From the NCBI GenBank assembly GCA_017457155.1, contig JAFTHZ010000035.1, forward strand, positions 1 through 52,600: a stretch of 52,600 nucleotides of DNA, read 5' to 3'. Each line of letters begins with the position of its first letter. Position 1 is the first letter of the stretch. The DNA comes from Ruminococcus sp. GTDB lineage: Bacteria; Bacillota; Clostridia; Oscillospirales; Acutalibacteraceae. The position numbers and the translations under genes were made by a program. The notes beneath the pieces are model-generated. The model worked only from the letters and a program-made list of their open reading frames with translations. It was not told where the DNA came from and searched no databases. Below are positions 48,511-52,600 of the stretch, in pieces.

Positions 48511-48650
48511 GTATTTTATTCACAAAATAGTGTGCGTTTATTTATGTTTTTTCTCCAAACATTGTCATTTTTTTGTTTATTGTCACAAAAACCTAAATAA
48601 AGGTAAATTTTCGTATGTTTTATGAATTTATTTTGCTTATATATAGTATA

Positions 48651-49280
48651 TCATTCCTGAATGTCAACCTGTGATATACGATATCTGCCCTGTGAATACA
48701 CTATGTCAAAGGTGCAGTCCTTGGGTTCTGCTCCAACAAAGAGAGCTTTGCTCTCGACCGAAACAGCTTCTTCTGAGAAAGATGTAACCGAGAGCCCTGT
48801 TGCTATATCAAAGGTGACCCAATCCTGCTCCATCCCCACACACAGTACACCATCCGCAAGAAACAACTTGTCATCAAAGCTGTATTCATCCGCAAGCGCC
48901 TGCTCTATGTATAGATTTCTGTGGGCAGATGCATCCTCTTCAGATAGACAACAGCTGATTTCTCTGTAGGATTTCCACCCATCAGTTCCATCCGGGACAA
49001 ACTCCGAAAGGTCTCCGCTGCCCTGTGTGCTGACGCAACAGGTGCCTGTGTTGTAGAATATGTCCCACATACTTACAAGCTCTATGGCAACATTGAGTGC
49101 AGATTCTTCGTCGGTGATCTTCTCCTGCACAGGCAGAGTCTGCACAGGTGTTGTGGTCGACACAGGCTCAGTTGCAGGCAGAGTTTCCTCTTTGTTCTCT
49201 GTGCAGGCTGTCACGCTCAGCACCATCAGAATAATCAGTATAAATATGTATATTTTCAAAGTCAGAGGTTTACAGGACAT
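48651..49280 (-). CDS. Predicted lipoprotein, unknown function
   Basis: A 209-residue exported protein with an N-terminal hydrophobic segment ending in the lipobox LSVTAC (Cys26), then a threonine/proline-rich stretch and a soluble domain of about 155 residues with the pattern ESALNVAIELVSMWDIFYNTG and C-terminal DIVYSQGRYRISQVDI, which looks like a small alpha+beta domain. I do not recognise a family. It lies 15 bp after queH and is the last gene of the cyclase-phosphatase-queH operon. No clear terminator follows; only a 4-bp stem before a T run near 48585-48600. Confidence 0.7.
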   Translation of the reverse strand: MSCKPLTLKIYIFILIILMVLSVTACTENKEETLPATEPVSTTTPVQTLPVQEKITDEESALNVAIELVSMWDIFYNTGTCCVSTQGSGDLSEFVPDGTDGWKSYREISCCLSEEDASAHRNLYIEQALADEYSFDDKLFLADGVLCVGMEQDWVTFDIATGLSVTSFSEEAVSVESKALFVGAEPKDCTFDIVYSQGRYRISQVDIQE

Positions 49281-49295
49281 AATAAAAAACTCCTC

Positions 49296-49931
49296 TCAAA
49301 GAGTCTTGTCGGATGTTTGTCTTTTGGAATATACGCATCCACAGAAGTCTTGTCTGTAAAGATTATACTCACGTGACAATTCGATAGAACGCTTATATCC
49401 GTTTTTCTTCTTGAAGTCTGTGCTAAGATACCTGACACCATACTCCTGTGACAGACTCTCGCCAATACTATTGAGTGCCGAGGCATCCTTCAGAGGGCTC
49501 AGGGTCAGGGTGGTAGCGAAGAAATCTGAGCCATCCCTTACGGCTTGCTGAGCTGCATACTCTAACCGAAGTCGGTAACACGCAAGACACCTCTCGCCTC
49601 TTTCGGGGCATTTCTCAAGTCCTTTTGCAATTTCATAAAACTCAGAGGGCTCATAGTCACAACCAGTAAGAGTCACAGGATGCTTGAACTCCATAGTATG
49701 GATGAGTCTCCTCTGTTCAGACAGTCTGAGGTCATATTCCTCACGGGAGGATATGTTCGGATTATAATACACAACATTGATGCGAAAGTACTCGGACAGA
49801 TACTCCAGGCAATAACTGGAACAAGGCGCACAACAACTGTGAAGTGTCAGTGTGGGCACCTTATTCTCTATACATAGTCTGTCTATAAGCTCATCCAACT
49901 CTCGCTGGTAGTTTCTTTTAATCATATTCAA
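49296..49931 (-). CDS. queH: Epoxyqueuosine reductase QueH
   Basis: A 211-residue QueH, the non-cobalamin enzyme that makes queuosine from epoxyqueuosine in tRNA. The cysteine pairs expected for its Fe-S cluster are visible: HSCCAPCSSYCLEYL near residue 32 and GERCLACYRLRLEYAA near residue 111, with FFATTLTLSPLKDA and FCGCVYSKRQ at the C-terminus. YYNPNISSREEYDLRLSEQ is typical of the family. It follows the phosphatase gene by 7 bp and is co-transcribed. No other queuosine gene is in the window. Confidence 0.93.
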   Translation of the reverse strand: MNMIKRNYQRELDELIDRLCIENKVPTLTLHSCCAPCSSYCLEYLSEYFRINVVYYNPNISSREEYDLRLSEQRRLIHTMEFKHPVTLTGCDYEPSEFYEIAKGLEKCPERGERCLACYRLRLEYAAQQAVRDGSDFFATTLTLSPLKDASALNSIGESLSQEYGVRYLSTDFKKKNGYKRSIELSREYNLYRQDFCGCVYSKRQTSDKTL

Positions 49932-49938
49932 CTCACTA

Positions 49939-50595
49939 TTATAATGTAATAATCATATTATATAATTGCTCGGGTGTACTGACGATATTGTGAGCACCGT
50001 ACTCCCGAAGCTCCTCCTCGGAGCGGAATCCCCAGAGCACACCGATAACATCAACTCCTGCATTCTGAGCAGTAAGCACATCTACGTTGCTGTCACCTAT
50101 ATATACGCAGTCACTCTGATCATATCCCAAAGCATCCAGCATACGCAGAACACCCTCACCATCAGGCTTGCGTTTTATGCCATCCTGCTGACCCCATGCC
50201 AGAGAAAAAGCATGGTGAGGAAAATTCTTTTTAAGAATATCTCCTACATAAACATGAGCCTTGTTGGACAGCACAGCCGTATCAACACCTGCGCTTTCAA
50301 GCTTGCTGAGAACATCTTCCAACCCATCATAGGCGCATGTCTTGTCGTTGCAATGCTCCGCATATATTCTGTCAAAGTCAGCTCTGACCTGAGAATAAAG
50401 TGCATCATCCGATCCTTTGTCACCCATTGCGGTACGCACCAGATGCTCCATACCATTGCCGACAAAAGTATAGTAGGAATCTGTACTGTGGCAGGGCAGA
50501 TCCCACATCCTGAGAGCAGCATTCACACTGTCCGCCAGATCATATATAGAATTTACCAGAGTTCCGTCCAGATCAAAAATCGCAATTTTCTTCAA
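49939..50595 (-). CDS. HAD family phosphatase, phosphoglycolate phosphatase-like
   Basis: A 218-residue HAD hydrolase. Motif I is IFDLDGTLVNS (nucleophile Asp8, Asp10); the cap domain covers about 15-80; motif II is TAVLSNKAH; the lysine of motif III is in IKRKPDGEGVLRML; motif IV is VYIGDSNVDVLTAQNAG. The pattern fits phosphoglycolate phosphatase and related sugar-phosphate phosphatases. Substrate cannot be assigned with confidence. It sits 38 bp after the cyclase gene and 7 bp before queH. Confidence 0.9.
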   Translation of the reverse strand: MKKIAIFDLDGTLVNSIYDLADSVNAALRMWDLPCHSTDSYYTFVGNGMEHLVRTAMGDKGSDDALYSQVRADFDRIYAEHCNDKTCAYDGLEDVLSKLESAGVDTAVLSNKAHVYVGDILKKNFPHHAFSLAWGQQDGIKRKPDGEGVLRMLDALGYDQSDCVYIGDSNVDVLTAQNAGVDVIGVLWGFRSEEELREYGAHNIVSTPEQLYNMIITL

Positions 50596-50633
50596 ATAAT
50601 TCCACTCCGTAACGTGTTAATGATAATAAAAAA

Positions 50634-51224
50634 TCAGAATCCTTTTTCCTGCTCCAGAAGGATTGCTCGGCAGGGCGCCGCCTCAGAGTCAGACAGCTTG
50701 AGCGGGAACGCACAAAGAGTATACTCTCCGTCCTTTATTCCCTCCAGATCTAGCCCCTCAAGCACAGCTATGCCCTTTCTGGCAAGTTCCATGTGCACAC
50801 GCATCTCGTCAAAAGCAGTTGACAGACACAATCCGTCTGTTCCCACCAGAACAATATCGCTATCTGCAATAACCACAGCGGCGCTGTTGGATATATATGC
50901 CTCGCCATCTCCATGCAGAATGAGACGTTTTTTACAATATGGCAGAAGCTTCTCCATATCCTGTCCTGTCAGAACACCTTTTATGGTAACTACAGTACAC
51001 TGTCCGTAAAATGTGGACAACCTCATATCACCTATCTTCTGTCCGTCAGGATCGAAATGATAGGGAGCGTCAATGTGAGTTGCGTTATGACTGCACATAG
51101 AAAACTCTGACAGATTATAGTCATCTCCCGCCTCTATGCTTTTTATGTAATTGTGTACGGGAACAGGATCTCCCTCGTAAACCTTGGCGGTCATAATATC
51201 TCCTGTTATATCATAAAGCAACAT
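50634..51224 (-). CDS. Cyclase family protein (kynurenine formamidase-like)
   Basis: A 196-residue metal-dependent hydrolase of the cyclase/kynurenine formamidase family. The metal motif is HNATHIDAPYHF near residue 47, matching H-x-x-T-H-x-D-x-P-x-H, preceded by YNLSEFSMCS. LVGTDGLCLS and a late YTLCAFPLKLSDSEAAPCRA are also typical. True kynurenine pathway genes are absent, so the natural substrate is open. It heads a four-gene leftward operon with its own promoter. Confidence 0.88.
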   Translation of the reverse strand: MLLYDITGDIMTAKVYEGDPVPVHNYIKSIEAGDDYNLSEFSMCSHNATHIDAPYHFDPDGQKIGDMRLSTFYGQCTVVTIKGVLTGQDMEKLLPYCKKRLILHGDGEAYISNSAAVVIADSDIVLVGTDGLCLSTAFDEMRVHMELARKGIAVLEGLDLEGIKDGEYTLCAFPLKLSDSEAAPCRAILLEQEKGF

Positions 51225-51247
51225 AATACCACACCTTTCTACAATAC

Positions 51248-51275
51248 ATTATATCACGAAAAGGCAAAAGAGCAA
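51248..51275 (-). promoter_or_regulatory. Sigma-A promoter of cyclase operon
   Basis: Minus strand: TTGCTC (51270-51275), 16 bp, TATAAT (51248-51253). Confidence 0.65.
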
Positions 51276-51296
51276 TAGTTACGCAAACATAAAAAA

Positions 51297-51322
51297 GAGG
51301 CTGACTCCGAAGAGTCAGCCTC
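51297..51322 (-). terminator. Intrinsic terminator of partial starch-binding gene
   Basis: A perfect 11-bp stem GAGGCTGACTC / GAGTCAGCCTC with a 4-base loop, then TTTTTT on the minus strand. Confidence 0.92.
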
Positions 51323-51357
51323 CCGTATTAATTAAGGAAACTGCCGGTAAGAAGTAA

Positions 51358-52600
51358 TCAGCCTGCGAATTTACTCCAGGTACCTGCACCATTGTCCCAT
51401 CCTGTAACAGAATACATATTGTTTCCGTCGGTGGGAATCTTCAGGTCAGATGTCTGATTCCACTTATTTGTCCAGTTGTTTGTTGTAGCTGAGGGATTCA
51501 TACGACAGAAGATAACGTTGACCCAATTGCCAGCTGGGATCTCTGCCTCATAAATCCCATCACCATTTGTGTCCTTCATGTCAACCCAGACAGTTGCACC
51601 GCCATCATCCCACAGATACATTGCGAATCTGGCGTTGTCTTTCTTCCAGTTGCTGTTGGGCTTCATGTAAAGAACTGTTGAGTCGTCAGGCTCCTCAGGA
51701 GCAGGCTCTGTTGCTGCGGGGGTTGTAGTCTCGGGAGCATCTGTTGCGGGCTCCTTGGGCTGAATTGTGAAGTAGAAGTAAGACCAGCTCTCGTTACCCT
51801 CAGGCATGAAGTATACTGTACCCTCGCCTACCTTGGGCTCGCCGATCTTGTAATTGTCGCCGCCGTCGTTGTACCAAGTCTCGATCTCTGTACCATTGAA
51901 GTATACAACCTTAACCTCGTCGTTGAGATAGAAGGTGTAGTCCAGCATGTACTCGCCGTCAACCTTGGAGTTCTCCTTGAGCTTTCTGTCTGCTGTGAGT
52001 GTGTCTGCTGACCAGTAGTCCTCACCATTGAGGGAACCTACCAGATAGTAACCTGCCTCGATTTTCTCAGGAGCATCTGTAACAGCGGGAGCTGTTGTTG
52101 CAGGAGCATCTGTTACTACGGGTGCTGCTGTTGTTGCAGGAGCGTCTGTAACCACGGGTGCTGCTGTTGTTGCAGGAGCATCTGTAACTACGGGTGCTGC
52201 TGTTGTTGCAGGAGCGTCTGTAACTACGGGTGCTGCTGTTGTTGCAGGAGCATCTGTAACTACGGGTACTGTTGTGAGCACTGCTGCAGTAGTTACTACT
52301 GTTGTAACTACGGGAACTGCGGTTGTCTCATCAGGTGTATCAGTCTTGTATGTGTATGTACCAACTGTCCACTTGCCGTCTGTACCCTGCTCGTCAGGAT
52401 AGAAACCTGCATTGTTCTCAATACCCTCAGTAACGTCTACTGTCTGGTTTGTGTTGCCGTCGATGCCGTTGTTGAATACGATGCCTGTTACATCTGCAGG
52501 AACATCATAGCTATATACGTCCTGACCATACTCGTTGGTCTCAACGAAATTCATCTCTACACCGGACCACTCAACAGAAGCGCCTGTGCCGCCCCAGTAG
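51358..52600 (-). CDS. Partial multi-module starch-binding protein (5' end beyond window)
   Basis: The reading frame is open to the right edge, so the N-terminus is missing; an ATG at 52554 lies inside a module and is not the start. The visible 413 residues hold the end of a CBM26-like module (YWGGTGASVEWSGVEMNFV, then DVTGIVFNNG), a linker of TDAPATTAAPVV repeats, a beta module (GYYLVGSLNGEDYWSADTL) and a C-terminal module with NARFAMYLWDDGGATVWVDM and VNVIFCRMNPSATTNNW, a pattern seen at the C-terminus of many starch-active proteins. No anchor or dockerin is present at the C-terminus. It probably binds starch; a catalytic domain could lie beyond the edge. Confidence 0.8.
   Translation of the reverse strand, partial: YWGGTGASVEWSGVEMNFVETNEYGQDVYSYDVPADVTGIVFNNGIDGNTNQTVDVTEGIENNAGFYPDEQGTDGKWTVGTYTYKTDTPDETTAVPVVTTVVTTAAVLTTVPVVTDAPATTAAPVVTDAPATTAAPVVTDAPATTAAPVVTDAPATTAAPVVTDAPATTAPAVTDAPEKIEAGYYLVGSLNGEDYWSADTLTADRKLKENSKVDGEYMLDYTFYLNDEVKVVYFNGTEIETWYNDGGDNYKIGEPKVGEGTVYFMPEGNESWSYFYFTIQPKEPATDAPETTTPAATEPAPEEPDDSTVLYMKPNSNWKKDNARFAMYLWDDGGATVWVDMKDTNGDGIYEAEIPAGNWVNVIFCRMNPSATTNNWTNKWNQTSDLKIPTDGNNMYSVTGWDNGAGTWSKFAG
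52075..52270 (-). repeat. 36-base repeats encoding TDAPATTAAPVV linker
   Basis: About five in-frame, near-identical 36-base units encode a 12-residue proline/threonine/alanine linker between two modules of the partial starch-binding protein. Confidence 0.88.

Noticed and set aside
52552-52554. ATG at 52554 as the start of the last gene
   Set aside because: The frame stays open to the window edge, and residues before this ATG (YWGGTGASVEWSGV) belong to the same CBM26-like module.

Overview
The window looks like a chromosomal segment of a spore-forming, starch-degrading Gram-positive anaerobe of the Ruminococcus bromii type (Oscillospiraceae). The case rests on dockerin- and cohesin-like modules, many starch-binding modules (CBM26-like and X25-like), extracellular GH13 amylases, the sporulation gene spoIIP, and AT-rich intergenic DNA with consensus sigma-A promoters. 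No mobile element, CRISPR array or tRNA was found.

Layout. Positions 1-240 hold the leader and a very strong leftward promoter of what is probably an rRNA operon lying off the left edge. Positions 0.5-17 kb form a cell-surface polymer region: a cytidylate-kinase-like protein, a GT2 glycosyltransferase, a GT-B-like protein, a GNAT acetyltransferase, an M23 peptidase, two membrane acyltransferases, a large GT2/CDP-glycerol transferase, a LicD-type phosphotransferase, a polysaccharide pyruvyl transferase, an NAD-dependent epimerase, a secreted CotH kinase with a dockerin, and a nucleotidyltransferase. Positions 17-24.4 kb are mixed metabolism: an acyl-CoA-synthetase-like enzyme, a ZnuA-like lipoprotein, DegV, a cytoplasmic GH31 alpha-glucosidase, PduL and a type-4 uracil-DNA glycosylase.

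Positions 24.4-25.4 kb contain no convincing protein gene. They form a complete leftward transcription unit: a consensus promoter, a GC-richer folded head, 2.7 tandem copies of a 177-bp repeat, and a strong terminator. This is the best candidate for something undescribed.

Positions 25.5-36.2 kb and 41.8-52.6 kb are two blocks of an amylosome-like surface system. The first encodes an anchored starch-binding-like protein, two paralogous GH13 amylases without dockerins, a two-CBM26 dockerin protein 12 bp upstream of one amylase, and an LRR-dockerin protein. The second encodes four membrane- or wall-anchored proteins carrying five cohesin-like modules, two of which also carry starch-binding modules, plus a partial starch-binding protein at the right edge. 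Between the blocks lies a housekeeping operon (small membrane protein, dus, glyA, rarA) downstream of spoIIP. A small operon (cyclase, HAD phosphatase, queH, lipoprotein) separates the scaffold genes from the last starch-binding gene.

Proposed working model, by inference: starch-binding anchored cohesin proteins hold dockerin proteins (CBM26, LRR, CotH) at the cell surface, secreted amylases cut starch there, and imported oligosaccharides are trimmed by the cytoplasmic GH31 enzyme. Cohesin-dockerin pairing has not been tested here.
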